Assembly (NCBI GenBank): GCA_029960065.1
Contig: JASCOF010000010.1
Coordinates: forward strand, 105,347 to 169,346
Reading direction: 5' to 3'
DNA from: Flavobacteriaceae bacterium PS02336
GTDB lineage: Bacteria; Bacteroidota; Bacteroidia; Flavobacteriales; Flavobacteriaceae
DNA: 64,000 nt
Both the position numbers and the translations under genes were made by a program. The notes beneath the pieces were generated by a model. The model saw only the letters and a list, made by a program, of their open reading frames with translations, was not told the origin of the DNA and did no database searches. This document shows positions 40,798 through 49,427 of this stretch, piece after piece; positions within the stretch are counted from its first letter, which is position 1; each line of letters starts with the position of its first letter.

Positions 40798-41463
40798 TTA
40801 CCATTCAATTTCTTTTAATCCTTTCGATCTTAGAAAATCATTTGTCTGGCTAAAATGTTTGTTTCCAAACCAAAATCCTCTATTTGCACTTAAAGGCGAA
40901 GGATGTCCAGATTTTAGAATGTGATGTTTTGATGCATCAATCAAAGCCGCTTTCTTTTGAGCAAAACCTCCCCAAAGTAAGAAAACAACATTTTCTTTTT
41001 CCGCAGAAATCTGTTTGATAACTGCATCTGTAAATTTCTCCCAACCTTTTCCTTGATGGCTTCCTGCTTCAGATTGTCTAACAGTCAAAGTAGCATTTAG
41101 AAGAAAAACACCTTGATCTGCCCAGCGTTCCAAATTACCTGTATTAGGCATTGGTATATTAAAATCATCTTGAATTTCTTTAAATATATTTTGAAGTGAT
41201 GGCGGAAACGGAATTCCATCATTTACAGAAAAACACAAACCATTTGCCTGATTTGGACCATGATATGGATCTTGTCCAATAATCACTACTTTTACTTCAT
41301 CAAAATGACAATGATCAAAAGCCGAAAAAATCTGACTCCCTTTTGGATAACAAACTTTTGTCGAGTATTCGGATTTTACAAATTCAATTAATTGATTGAA
41401 ATATGGTTTTTCGAATTCTTCATTCAAAACTGGCTTCCAAGAAGAATGCATTTTTACGTCCAT
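40798..41463 (-). CDS. ung: Uracil-DNA glycosylase
   Basis: DNA repair enzyme of 221 residues that removes uracil from DNA. The water-activating loop is GQDPYHGPNQANGLCFSV (D65 catalytic). The minor-groove intercalation loop HPSPLSANRGFWFGNKHFS is complete, and VVFLLWGGFAQKKAALID is the usual third signature. The gene is alone on the minus strand between two plus-strand blocks and convergent with the DUF4258-like gene. The divergent mutS2 promoter lies just upstream of it. Confidence 0.97.
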   Translation of the reverse strand: MDVKMHSSWKPVLNEEFEKPYFNQLIEFVKSEYSTKVCYPKGSQIFSAFDHCHFDEVKVVIIGQDPYHGPNQANGLCFSVNDGIPFPPSLQNIFKEIQDDFNIPMPNTGNLERWADQGVFLLNATLTVRQSEAGSHQGKGWEKFTDAVIKQISAEKENVVFLLWGGFAQKKAALIDASKHHILKSGHPSPLSANRGFWFGNKHFSQTNDFLRSKGLKEIEW

Positions 41464-41543
41464 AATTTTTTTATGCGAATTTCAGAAATATTTATCTAAA
41501 ATCATATTTACAAGATCATAAAATTTAGGCGCGAAGTTGTAGA

Positions 41544-41572
41544 TTGCAAATCATAATGTTTTTGTACTTTTG
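41544..41572 (+). promoter_or_regulatory. Promoter of mutS2
   Basis: TTG (41544-41546), 18 bases, TACTTTTG (41565-41572): full consensus match, about 25 bases before the ATG at 41597. Confidence 0.75.
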
Positions 41573-41596
41573 CCTTTACTTTCATAAAGAAATTAA

Positions 41597-43762
41597 ATGA
41601 TCAGTATTACCGAAAAAACATTACAAGACTTACAATTTCCAACCGTACTCGAAACCATTTCAGATGGTTGCAACACCGACATTGGAAAAGAAAAAGCTTT
41701 ACAAATAAAACCATTTAGAGACAAAGAAGAATTAATGCAATCGCTGATGCAGACATCAGAATATGTATCTTCTTTTCAAAATAATAATGCAATTCCGAAT
41801 CACGGATTTGACGCTATTACACACGAAATTAAATTCTTAGCAATTGAAGACAGCTTTCTTGAAGTCGGAAGTTTTCGAAAAATTGCGAACCTTTCTGCGA
41901 CTACAAATGTCTTATTGAATTTCTTAAAAAAATTCGATGATTATTATCCAAATCTAAATGCAAGAGCTTCTCGAGTAGAATTGACTAAAGATATAATATC
42001 AGCAATTGATGCTATTGTGGACAAATACGGAGAAATAAAAGACAATGCTTCTCCTGCACTTTCTGGAATTCGTCAAAACATGAATTTAGTTCGCGGTAAA
42101 GTCAATCAAAGTTTTGGTTCGGCTTTAACACAATACAATGGTTTAGGGTATTTGGACGACATTAAAGAAAGTTTTGTGCAAAATCGTAGAGTTTTAGCGG
42201 TTTTAGCCATGTATCGTCGTAAAGTAAAAGGCTCTATTTTAGGCAGTTCCAAAACTGGAAGTATTGCTTATATTGAACCAGAAGCTACTTTAAAATATTC
42301 GCGTGAATTAGCCAATTTAGAATACGAAGAGAAAGAAGAAATTACAAGAATTTTAAAAAATCTCTCGAATGTAATTCGACCTTTTCTTCCATTACTAATT
42401 GAATATCAAGACTTTTTAAGTGATATTGATGTAGTTGCAGGAAAAGCAAAGTATGCAAATCGCATTAACGGAATTCTTCCAACAATTACAGAAGAAAGAA
42501 GATTGTTTTTTAGAGAAGCGTATCATCCTATTTTGTATTTGAACAATAAACAGAAAAAAGAGGTTACGCATCCGCAGACAATTGAGCTAAAACAAGAAAA
42601 TAGAATTATTGTAATTTCTGGACCAAATGCTGGAGGAAAAACCATTTCCTTAAAAACAGTTGGTTTATTACAACTAATGCTGCAATCTGGAATTTTAATT
42701 CCGGTTCATGAAAGAAGTGAAACTTTCCTGTTTGATAGAATCTTAACCGATATTGGAGACAATCAATCGATTGAAAATCACCTAAGTACTTATAGTTATC
42801 GATTAAAAAACATGAATTATTTCTTGAAGAAATGCAACAAGAAAACTATGTTTTTAATTGATGAATTTGGTACTGGTTCTGATCCTGAATTAGGTGGCGC
42901 TTTGGCAGAAATTTTCTTGGAAGAATTTTACCATCGTGAAGCATTTGGAATTATTACAACGCATTATTCTAATTTAAAAATTCTAGCAAACGAATTGCCA
43001 TACGCAACAAATGCGAATATGATGTTTGATGAAAAATCTCTCGAACCAATGTACAAATTGGCTTTGGGTCAGGCAGGAAGTTCGTTTACTTTTGAAGTTG
43101 CCCAGAAAAATGGAATTCCGTTTGGATTAATTAATCGTGCGAAAAAGAAAATAGAAGTTGGAAAAGTTCGTTTTGACAAAACCATCGCAACACTTCAAAA
43201 AGAAAGATCGAAATTGGAAAAAACTTCTTTGAATTTAAAAGAAGAAGAAACTCGTGCTCGTGAAGAAAGTAAGAAGATGGAAAACATCAATACTAGAATC
43301 CAGCAAAAATTAGAAAGCTATCAGGAATTATACGACAGTAATCAGAAGATTATATATATAGGACAAAAAATTGATGACATTGCTGAAAAGTATTTTAACA
43401 ACAAAAACAAAAAAGAACTGATTGGTGAATTTTTGAAAATTGTCGAAATTGAAAATTCTAAACGTAAAAAAGCAACTCCAAAAGAAGTCAAAGCAAAAGT
43501 TGAAAAACAAAAAGAAATTATCGCTGAAGTTTCTGTAAAAGTAGAAGAAATTCGAAAAGAGAAAAAAGAAAAGAAACTTAAACCTGTAGTAGAAAAACCG
43601 AGACCAATTTTAAAAGTTGGTGATCGAGTAAGAATGCTCGACGGAAGATCTGTTGGAAGTATAGATTCTATCGAAAAAAATAAAGCAACAGTCAATTACG
43701 GCATTTTTACTTCGAAAGTAAGTTTAGAAGAATTGGAATTGGTCGAAGCGGTTAAAAAATAA
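41597..43762 (+). CDS. MutS2-type ATPase without Smr domain
   Basis: MutS-family protein of 721 residues. Order of parts: N-terminal core/lever region, Walker A SGPNAGGKT (341-349), Walker B in FLIDEFGTGSDPE (about 421-433), signature loop SIENHLSTYSYRL, a coiled coil (about 530-640), and a C-terminal KOW-like segment (LKVGDRVRMLDGRSVGSIDSIEKN). Classical MutS2 ends with an Smr nuclease domain (LDLRG motif). It is absent here, and no Smr remnant is visible in the sequence after the stop. Family members work on recombination intermediates or rescue of collided ribosomes. Without the Smr nuclease, ATP-driven binding or splitting is the more likely activity. Confidence 0.92.
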   Translation: MISITEKTLQDLQFPTVLETISDGCNTDIGKEKALQIKPFRDKEELMQSLMQTSEYVSSFQNNNAIPNHGFDAITHEIKFLAIEDSFLEVGSFRKIANLSATTNVLLNFLKKFDDYYPNLNARASRVELTKDIISAIDAIVDKYGEIKDNASPALSGIRQNMNLVRGKVNQSFGSALTQYNGLGYLDDIKESFVQNRRVLAVLAMYRRKVKGSILGSSKTGSIAYIEPEATLKYSRELANLEYEEKEEITRILKNLSNVIRPFLPLLIEYQDFLSDIDVVAGKAKYANRINGILPTITEERRLFFREAYHPILYLNNKQKKEVTHPQTIELKQENRIIVISGPNAGGKTISLKTVGLLQLMLQSGILIPVHERSETFLFDRILTDIGDNQSIENHLSTYSYRLKNMNYFLKKCNKKTMFLIDEFGTGSDPELGGALAEIFLEEFYHREAFGIITTHYSNLKILANELPYATNANMMFDEKSLEPMYKLALGQAGSSFTFEVAQKNGIPFGLINRAKKKIEVGKVRFDKTIATLQKERSKLEKTSLNLKEEETRAREESKKMENINTRIQQKLESYQELYDSNQKIIYIGQKIDDIAEKYFNNKNKKELIGEFLKIVEIENSKRKKATPKEVKAKVEKQKEIIAEVSVKVEEIRKEKKEKKLKPVVEKPRPILKVGDRVRMLDGRSVGSIDSIEKNKATVNYGIFTSKVSLEELELVEAVKK

Positions 43763-44055
43763 AAAATTTACCCGAAGTTGAATTTTATTATCTAAAAATC
43801 GTTAAAAATTAGAAAAAATTAAAATAAGATGATTTAATAAACGATTTAGAAATTTATATAAAACAAGGTCTCTGTTTTCTAAAAACGCCTTAAAAACGAT
43901 CTATGAAAGCTGATTTTAATTAATAAAATTTATCAAAGACGAATAAATAATAGATTTTGTAAATTATCAAGTTAAAAATAAGTCATTAGCGGTTTTTAAT
44001 GCTTTTTTAAAGTATTAAACCGAAAAATATTAAACTAAAAATCAAGTTTTTTTAA
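43763..44055. other. Gene-free AT-rich region after mutS2
   Basis: About 290 bases without a credible ORF or clear hairpin. Only AT-rich low-complexity sequence was seen, with no strong promoter or terminator. Confidence 0.5.
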
Positions 44056-44469
44056 ATGGAAAACCTTCCTGAACATAAAAAAATAATTCTTTTTGACGGA
44101 TTTTGCAATCTTTGTAGTTCTGCTGTGCAGTTAATTATCAAACATGATAAAGAGGATGTTTTTAGATTTGTCGCATTGCAATCAGAAAGAGGAATTTCCA
44201 TATGCAAGTATTTAGGAATCAGTTTTTCAAAAATGGATAGTATTATTTTATATAATCCAGGCGTGGCTTATTTTTATAAATCTTCTGCAGTAATTGAGAT
44301 TGCAAAACATTTTGGAGGTTTATGGAAACTAACTCCTGTTTTTAGAATTGTTCCTATTTTTATCAGCGATAGAATTTATGATTATGTTGCAAAAAACAGA
44401 TATAATTGGTACGGTAAAAAAGAAAGCTGCATGATTCCAACTCCAGAGTTGAAATCTAAGTTTCTTTAA
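44056..44469 (+). CDS. DCC-family thiol-disulfide oxidoreductase-like protein
   Basis: Small protein of 137 residues with the DGFCNLC motif (14-20) that defines the DCC (DUF393) family, whose Cys pair resembles a thioredoxin-type redox site. Other family parts are IIKHDKEDVFRFVALQSERG, a hydrophobic strand FSKMDSIILY and the C-terminal IFISDRIYDYVAKNRYNWYGKKESC. It probably acts in the cytoplasm as a redox or thiol-handling protein. It lies after mutS2 on the same strand with a 293-bp gap, so it is likely transcribed separately. Confidence 0.85.
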   Translation: MENLPEHKKIILFDGFCNLCSSAVQLIIKHDKEDVFRFVALQSERGISICKYLGISFSKMDSIILYNPGVAYFYKSSAVIEIAKHFGGLWKLTPVFRIVPIFISDRIYDYVAKNRYNWYGKKESCMIPTPELKSKFL

Positions 44470-44730
44470 GAAATTCCAAGATTCTGAAATACCAAATTCC
44501 AATTTCCACAATATTGTTATTTCTACAAAGGAGACCCAAGCAATATCGAACAGGCGAAGCAAATCTTCTCAAGTAACTCCGTAACGAAAACCCAATCTTT
44601 GTCGAGCTTCTTGCGAAGATTTCTCCTTCGTCGAAATGACATACTTTATCTAAAAAATATATTGAATTGAAACCCGACAGGTTTTTAAAACCTGTCGAGT
44701 TTACTTTATGCACATAATTCAAATCCTAAT
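44470..44730. repeat. Mosaic of dispersed-type repeats between the DCC gene and ettA
   Basis: Three elements lie in series. CCAAGATTCTGAAATACCAAATTCCAATTTCC-like words (44475-44506) are complementary to part of the ettA terminator. A GC-richer stretch (about 44525-44640) read on the minus strand begins GTCATTTCGACGAAGGAG and AAATCTTCGCAAGAAGC, resembling dispersed intergenic repeats of flavobacteria. A perfect palindrome-like hairpin CGACAGGTTTT / AAAACCTGTCG lies at 44675-44697. No coding potential is convincing here, although short ORFs run through it. Confidence 0.6.
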
Positions 44731-44732
44731 AA

Positions 44733-44771
44733 AAAATCCCAAATTCCAATAGATTTGGAATTTGGGATTTT
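44733..44771 (-). terminator. Terminator of ettA
   Basis: 17-bp perfect stem AAAATCCCAAATTCCAA / TTGGAATTTGGGATTTT with loop TAGAT, followed on the minus strand by a T-rich tail. It is just after the ettA stop. Confidence 0.85.
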
Positions 44772-44793
44772 AAAAATTGAAGATTAACTAGAA

Positions 44794-46485
44794 TTATCTA
44801 ATCAACTTTCTGTATTTCAAACGTTTTGGAGTTAAATCACCGCCAAGACGTTTCTTTTTATTTTCTTCATAATCAGAGAAACTTCCTTCAAAGAAATAAA
44901 CTTCAGAATCTCCTTCAAAAGCTAGAATGTGTGTGCAAATTCTATCTAAGAACCATCTGTCGTGAGAAATAATTACGGCACAACCAGCAAAATTCTCCAA
45001 ACCTTCTTCAAGAGCTCGAAGCGTATTAACGTCAAGATCATTCGTAGGCTCATCCAGTAAAAGTACGTTTCCTTCTTCTTTCAAAGTCATTGCTAAGTGC
45101 AAACGGTTACGCTCTCCACCAGAAAGCATCGAAACTTTTTTGTTTTGCTCACCACCACCAAAATTGAAACGAGATAAATAAGCTCTTGAGTTCACTTGCT
45201 TTCCTCCCATCATAATCAATTCCTGACCGTCTGCAAAGTTTTCCCAAATCGATTTATTCGGATCAATATTAGAGTGCGACTGATCTACATAAGCAATTTT
45301 TACAGTTTCTCCAACCGAAAATTCTCCGCTGTCAGTAGCCTGCTCGCCCATGATCATTTTAAAAATAGTCGATTTACCAGCACCGTTAGGTCCGATAATT
45401 CCAACAATTCCCGCTTGTGGCAAAGTAAAGTTCAAATTATCATACAATAATTTTTCACCAAAAGCTTTTGCTACATTTTTAGCTTCAATAACATTTGTTC
45501 CTAAACGTGGACCGTTCGGGATATAGATTTCTAGATTCTCATCTAGTTGTTTTTGATCTTCATTCAATAATTTGTCGTAGTTCTGTAAACGCGCCTTTTG
45601 TTTCGTCTGACGTCCTTTTGCTCCTTGACGAACCCATTCTAACTCACGCTCTAAAGTTTTTCTACGTTTAGAAGCCACTTTTTCTTCTTGCGCCATACGG
45701 TTTGATTTTTGGTCTAACCAAGAAGAGTAGTTTCCTTTCCAAGGAATCCCTTCTCCTCTATCCAACTCCAAAATCCAACCCGCAACATTATCTAGGAAAT
45801 AACGGTCGTGCGTTACAGCAATTACGGTTCCTGCATATTGCGCTAAGTGCTGCTCTAACCACAGAACAGATTCAGCATCAAGGTGGTTGGTAGGCTCATC
45901 TAAAAGTAATACGTCTGGTTGCTGCAATAACAAACGGCATAAAGCTACACGACGACGCTCTCCACCAGAAAGGTTTTTAATTGGCGTATCACCTTCAGGC
46001 GTACGCAAAGCATCCATTGCAATTTCTAATTTTGTATCGATTTCCCAAGCACCAAGAGCATCAATTTTATCTTGCAATGCGGCTTGACGGTCCATCAATT
46101 TATCCATTTTATCTGGATCTGAATAGTTTTCTTCAAGACCAAATAAATCATTAATCTGATTGTATTCTTCTAAAACTGCCATAGTTTCAGCAGCTCCTTC
46201 ACGAACAATTTCAATAACTGTTTTAGAATCATCAAGAATTGGTTCTTGCTCTAAATAACCAACTGTATAACCAGGCTGAAAAACTACATCTCCCTGGTAG
46301 TTTTTATCTACTCCTGCAATAATTTTTAAAAGAGATGATTTTCCAGAACCGTTAAGTCCTAAAATACCAATTTTTGCTCCGTAAAAGAAACTCAAATAAA
46401 TATTTTTAAGTACAGGTTTGTCTGCTCCCTGATAGGTTTTACTCAATTTTTGCATTGAGAAAATTACTTTCTTATCGTCTGACAT
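44794..46485 (-). CDS. ettA: Energy-dependent translational throttle protein EttA (ABC-F)
   Basis: Soluble ABC-F ATPase of 563 residues that binds the ribosomal E site and couples translation to energy state. Two ABC modules: Walker A GLNGSGKS (about 44-51) and GPNGAGKS (about 365-372), signature motifs LSGGERRRVALCRLL and LSGGERNRLHLAMTL, Walker B VLLLDEPTNHLDAES and VLLLDEPTNDLDVNT. The arm insert typical of EttA (FGLEENYSDPDKMDKLMDRQAALQDKID) and the linker WVRQGAKGRQTKQKARL are present. The catalytic glutamates in both Walker B motifs are intact. It is monocistronic, with its own terminator. Confidence 0.96.
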   Translation of the reverse strand: MSDDKKVIFSMQKLSKTYQGADKPVLKNIYLSFFYGAKIGILGLNGSGKSSLLKIIAGVDKNYQGDVVFQPGYTVGYLEQEPILDDSKTVIEIVREGAAETMAVLEEYNQINDLFGLEENYSDPDKMDKLMDRQAALQDKIDALGAWEIDTKLEIAMDALRTPEGDTPIKNLSGGERRRVALCRLLLQQPDVLLLDEPTNHLDAESVLWLEQHLAQYAGTVIAVTHDRYFLDNVAGWILELDRGEGIPWKGNYSSWLDQKSNRMAQEEKVASKRRKTLERELEWVRQGAKGRQTKQKARLQNYDKLLNEDQKQLDENLEIYIPNGPRLGTNVIEAKNVAKAFGEKLLYDNLNFTLPQAGIVGIIGPNGAGKSTIFKMIMGEQATDSGEFSVGETVKIAYVDQSHSNIDPNKSIWENFADGQELIMMGGKQVNSRAYLSRFNFGGGEQNKKVSMLSGGERNRLHLAMTLKEEGNVLLLDEPTNDLDVNTLRALEEGLENFAGCAVIISHDRWFLDRICTHILAFEGDSEVYFFEGSFSDYEENKKKRLGGDLTPKRLKYRKLIR

Positions 46486-46545
46486 TTTTTATTTTTAATT
46501 TTAATTATTTATTTTTTCTATTTATGATATTGCAATTGAACTATT

Positions 46546-46728
46546 TTAAACCCTGCCTTTTAAAGCATTGAAAACCCATGCATTAGCTAAAAAACCAACT
46601 CCAACAGCACCAAATCCCCATCCAGAAACATCACTATATCTAAAGATTCCAAGACCTATAAGTAAAAATCCCATAAGTACCATTATAAAAGTAGCCCATC
46701 CTAAAATGGTATTTTTATTCATTCCCAT
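46546..46728 (-). CDS. Small two-TM membrane protein (CAL67264-like)
   Basis: Protein of 60 residues with two hydrophobic segments (about 8-27 and 35-53) and little else: WATFIMVLMGFLLIGLGIFRYSDVSGWGFGAVGVGFLANAWVFNAL. The pattern resembles a small family of flavobacterial membrane proteins named after CAL67264. No function is known. Two ATG codons (46728 and 46722) are possible starts. It lies between ettA and holA on the same strand. Confidence 0.7.
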   Translation of the reverse strand: MGMNKNTILGWATFIMVLMGFLLIGLGIFRYSDVSGWGFGAVGVGFLANAWVFNALKGRV

Positions 46729-46791
46729 AATTGTGCAATAATTTTAAAGTAGTAAATTTTCAGAAACGCAAATATCGTGAATTTTAATGGC

Positions 46792-47796
46792 TTAATTAAA
46801 TATTTTATAAAGCATTTCTTTTAGTAAATCTGCCTGAGATAAAGCATTGGCTCCCACACCTTTACTTTTTACATCTATATCACGTAAAGCACCAACAATC
46901 TGACTTACCTTTCGCATTGGATAATTTTTTACAGCCAAATCGTATTCTTTTAAAAAGAATGGATTTACACCAAGCACTGATGCTACATTTTTAGGATTTT
47001 TGTCTTTTAATCCATGATATTTTAAAAGCTGGACAAAGAAACCAAAAACTAATCCTGTTGTCATGACCAATGGATATTCCTTCGGATTATGAGCGAAATT
47101 ATCTGCTATCTTATAAGCTTTCAACTGATTACGTTCACCAATAGCTTTTCGAAGTTCAAAAACATTATAATCTTTACTAAAACCAATATTTTCTTCAATA
47201 TGCTGCGGGGTAATCATAGTACCTTGAGGGAGAATAATTTGAAGTTTTTCTAATTCATTATTGATTTTACTCAAATCTGTTCCCAAAAATTCAACAAGCA
47301 TTGCATTTGCTTTTGGATCAATAGTATATTTTTTACCGGCTAAAATTCGCTTAATCCAGTCTCCAACTTGATTTTCGTATAATTTTTTACTTTCAAAGAC
47401 AACTCCCTTTTGAGCCAATAGTTTAGTGACTTTCTTTCTTTTATCGAGCGTTTTGTATTTATAACAAAAAACTAAAACGGTGGTTTCCATCGGATTATCT
47501 ACGTAAGATTCTATTTTATCAATTGTTCGCGATAACTCCTGCGCCTCTTTAACAATAACTACTTGACGATCAGCCATCATAGGATAACGCTTGGCGGTTG
47601 AAACAATATCATCTACAGAAACATCTCTTCCATACAAAACGGTCTGATTAAAACCTTTTTCTTCTTCGGCTAAAACATTCTCTTCAATATATTCCGATAA
47701 CTTATCTATATAATAGGGTTCTTCTCCCATTAAAAAATAGATTGGTTTTATATTTCCGGCTTTGATATCGTTTACAATTTTAATTACTTCGTCCAT
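46792..47796 (-). CDS. holA: DNA polymerase III subunit delta
   Basis: Clamp-loader subunit of 334 residues that opens the beta clamp. The AAA+-like N-terminal domain contains PIYFLMGEEPYYIDKLSEYIEE, and the segment TVLVFCYKYKTLDKRKKVTKLLAQKG is typical for Bacteroidota HolA. There is no functional P-loop, as expected for delta. The C-terminal collar domain includes QLLKYHGLKDKNPKNVASVLGVNPFFLKEY. It is divergent from the HsdR-N-like gene, and the shared upstream region has an unusual palindromic array (47814-47880). Confidence 0.95.
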   Translation of the reverse strand: MDEVIKIVNDIKAGNIKPIYFLMGEEPYYIDKLSEYIEENVLAEEEKGFNQTVLYGRDVSVDDIVSTAKRYPMMADRQVVIVKEAQELSRTIDKIESYVDNPMETTVLVFCYKYKTLDKRKKVTKLLAQKGVVFESKKLYENQVGDWIKRILAGKKYTIDPKANAMLVEFLGTDLSKINNELEKLQIILPQGTMITPQHIEENIGFSKDYNVFELRKAIGERNQLKAYKIADNFAHNPKEYPLVMTTGLVFGFFVQLLKYHGLKDKNPKNVASVLGVNPFFLKEYDLAVKNYPMRKVSQIVGALRDIDVKSKGVGANALSQADLLKEMLYKIFN

Positions 47797-47813
47797 CTAA
47801 CTCTTTTTTCAAA

Positions 47814-47880
47814 TTTCAGGTTGCAAGTTCCCGTTTCAAAACTTGAAACTTTATCCCGATACTTCGGGAGAAACCTGAAA
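47814..47880. repeat. Composite inverted repeat in the holA / HsdR-N divergent promoter region
   Basis: The outer arms TTTCAGGTT (47814-47822) and AACCTGAAA (47872-47880) enclose two further hairpins: GTTTCAA / TTGAAAC (47833-47849) and TCCCGATACTTCGGGA (47854-47869). All words are related to GTTTCAGG/CTTGAAAC. A TATTTTTG box (47889-47896) next to it is the probable -7 element of the plus-strand gene. Confidence 0.75.
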
Positions 47881-47900
47881 CTATTTTATATTTTTGCTTT

Positions 47901-48353
47901 ATGCTTAAACTTAATTTCCCTGCTTACACTTTCCGATTCAAAAATAGCGAAAATAAAGTGTCTATTTTTGATGAAATCAGGAAAAAATTTATAATTCTAA
48001 CACCAGAAGAATGGGTTCGTCAACACGTTGTTCATTATTTAATGCATGAGAAAAAATACCCCAAATCTTTAATTAATGTAGAGAAAGTTTTAACTGTCAA
48101 CGGATTACGAAAACGCTATGATGTAGTAGTATTCAATTCAGATGGTACTATACATATATTAGTAGAATGTAAAGCACCAGAAGTTAAAATCTCTCAGGCA
48201 ACTTTTGACCAAATTGCCCGTTATAACATGACAATGCAGGCACGGTTTTTGAATGTCACAAACGGACTAAACCATTTTTATTGTCAAATGGATTTTGAAA
48301 ACGAAAAATATGAGTTTTTAAGAAATCTTCCTGACTATAAAGAAAACCATTAA
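47901..48353 (+). CDS. Standalone HsdR-N-type PD-(D/E)xK nuclease-like protein
   Basis: Soluble protein of 150 residues that matches the N-terminal nuclease domain of type I restriction HsdR proteins but has no helicase or specificity partner here. Likely catalytic residues are D74 in RKRYDVVVF and E89/K91 in LVECKAP, with a following QIARY (104-108) as in RecB-like nucleases. The N-terminal region (TPEEWVRQHVVHYLMHEKKYP) is also family-typical. It is divergent from holA, and a TATTTTTG -7 box lies five bases before the ATG. Because no hsdM or hsdS is present, a housekeeping DNA role is more likely than restriction. That is inference. Confidence 0.85.
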   Translation: MLKLNFPAYTFRFKNSENKVSIFDEIRKKFIILTPEEWVRQHVVHYLMHEKKYPKSLINVEKVLTVNGLRKRYDVVVFNSDGTIHILVECKAPEVKISQATFDQIARYNMTMQARFLNVTNGLNHFYCQMDFENEKYEFLRNLPDYKENH

Positions 48354-48375
48354 AAATTAATAATTAAGAATACTT

Positions 48376-49395
48376 TTGGATAAAATAGCAGTTGTCATTT
48401 TAAATTGGAACGGGGTAAAATTGCTGGAGCAGTTTTTACCGTCTGTTATCCAGTTTTCAGAAGGAGCGACAATCTACGTCGCTGATAATGATTCTACAGA
48501 CCACTCTGTTGAATTTATTCTCCAAAATTTCCCTACCGTCAAAATAGTAAAAAATACAGGTAATCATGGCTTTGCAAAAGGTTATAATGATGCCTTGAAA
48601 CATATAGATGCAGAAGTTTATGCATTGGTAAATTCAGATATTGAAGTAACAGAAAACTGGCTTAGACCAATTTTAGAAACTTTTGATAATGAAAATCAAA
48701 CTGCTATTATCCAGCCTAAAATCCTTGACTTTAAAAACAAGGAATACTTTGAATATGCTGGCGCTGCAGGAGGCTTTATTGACAAATACGGATTCCCATT
48801 CTGCAGAGGAAGAATTTTCGAAACAGTAGAAAAAGACAACGAACAATACGATAATAATTGTGAATTATTCTGGGCATCTGGTGCCTGTTTCTTTATTCGA
48901 AAAAATGTTTTTCATGAACTTGGAGGTTTTGATGAGAAATTCTTTGCTCATCAGGAAGAGATAGATTTATGCTGGCGAGCCTCCAACGAAGGACATATTA
49001 TAAAGTACAATTATCAGTCTGTGGTTTATCATGTTGGAGGAGCAACTTTACAACAAGGAAATCCTAAAAAGACTTATTTGAATTTTAGAAATTCATTATT
49101 AATGCTTGTCAAAAATCTACCAAAACGAGGATTATTTTTGGTGATTTTCTTCCGCATGATTTTAGACGGTATAGCTGGTATCCGTTTTCTTACACAAGGA
49201 AAATTTGGGCATACTTTTGCCATTTTAAAGGCACATTTTTCTTTTTATTGCTTATCTTTAAAATATCTCGAAAAACGAAAAGAATTTCAGATTCAGCAAT
49301 ACTATATGGTAAAAAGCATCGTTTTCCTTTACTATATAAGGAAAATGACCTTATTTAAAGAAATCTTTAACAGTATTCAAAATATTAAAAACTAA
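48376..49395 (+). CDS. Family 2 glycosyltransferase
   Basis: GT-A fold enzyme of 339 residues that transfers a sugar from a nucleotide donor, probably onto a cell-envelope glycan at the inner face of the membrane. Motifs: AVVILNWNG at the N-terminus, NSDIEVTENWL (DxD-like, about 86-96), FWASGACFFIRKNVFHELGGF and HQEEIDLCWRA (acceptor-side ED motif). The C-terminal part has membrane-associating helices. The start is a TTG at 48376; no ATG fits near it, and the protein begins exactly like related enzymes. The TTG overlaps a TACTTTTG string, so this string may be coincidence and not a promoter. It follows the HsdR-N-like gene by 22 bp. Confidence 0.88.
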   Translation: MDKIAVVILNWNGVKLLEQFLPSVIQFSEGATIYVADNDSTDHSVEFILQNFPTVKIVKNTGNHGFAKGYNDALKHIDAEVYALVNSDIEVTENWLRPILETFDNENQTAIIQPKILDFKNKEYFEYAGAAGGFIDKYGFPFCRGRIFETVEKDNEQYDNNCELFWASGACFFIRKNVFHELGGFDEKFFAHQEEIDLCWRASNEGHIIKYNYQSVVYHVGGATLQQGNPKKTYLNFRNSLLMLVKNLPKRGLFLVIFFRMILDGIAGIRFLTQGKFGHTFAILKAHFSFYCLSLKYLEKRKEFQIQQYYMVKSIVFLYYIRKMTLFKEIFNSIQNIKN

Positions 49396-49427
49396 ATTTG
49401 TAATCAAGTCTAATTAAAATTAAATTT

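Noticed and set aside
47901..48353. HsdR-N protein as part of a type I restriction-modification system
   Set aside because: No hsdM, hsdS or helicase part is encoded nearby; neighbours are holA and a glycosyltransferase.
48371..48378. TACTTTTG as promoter of the glycosyltransferase gene
   Set aside because: It overlaps the only plausible start codon (TTG at 48376), so a transcript from it could not contain that start. It is probably coincidence and the gene is read from upstream.
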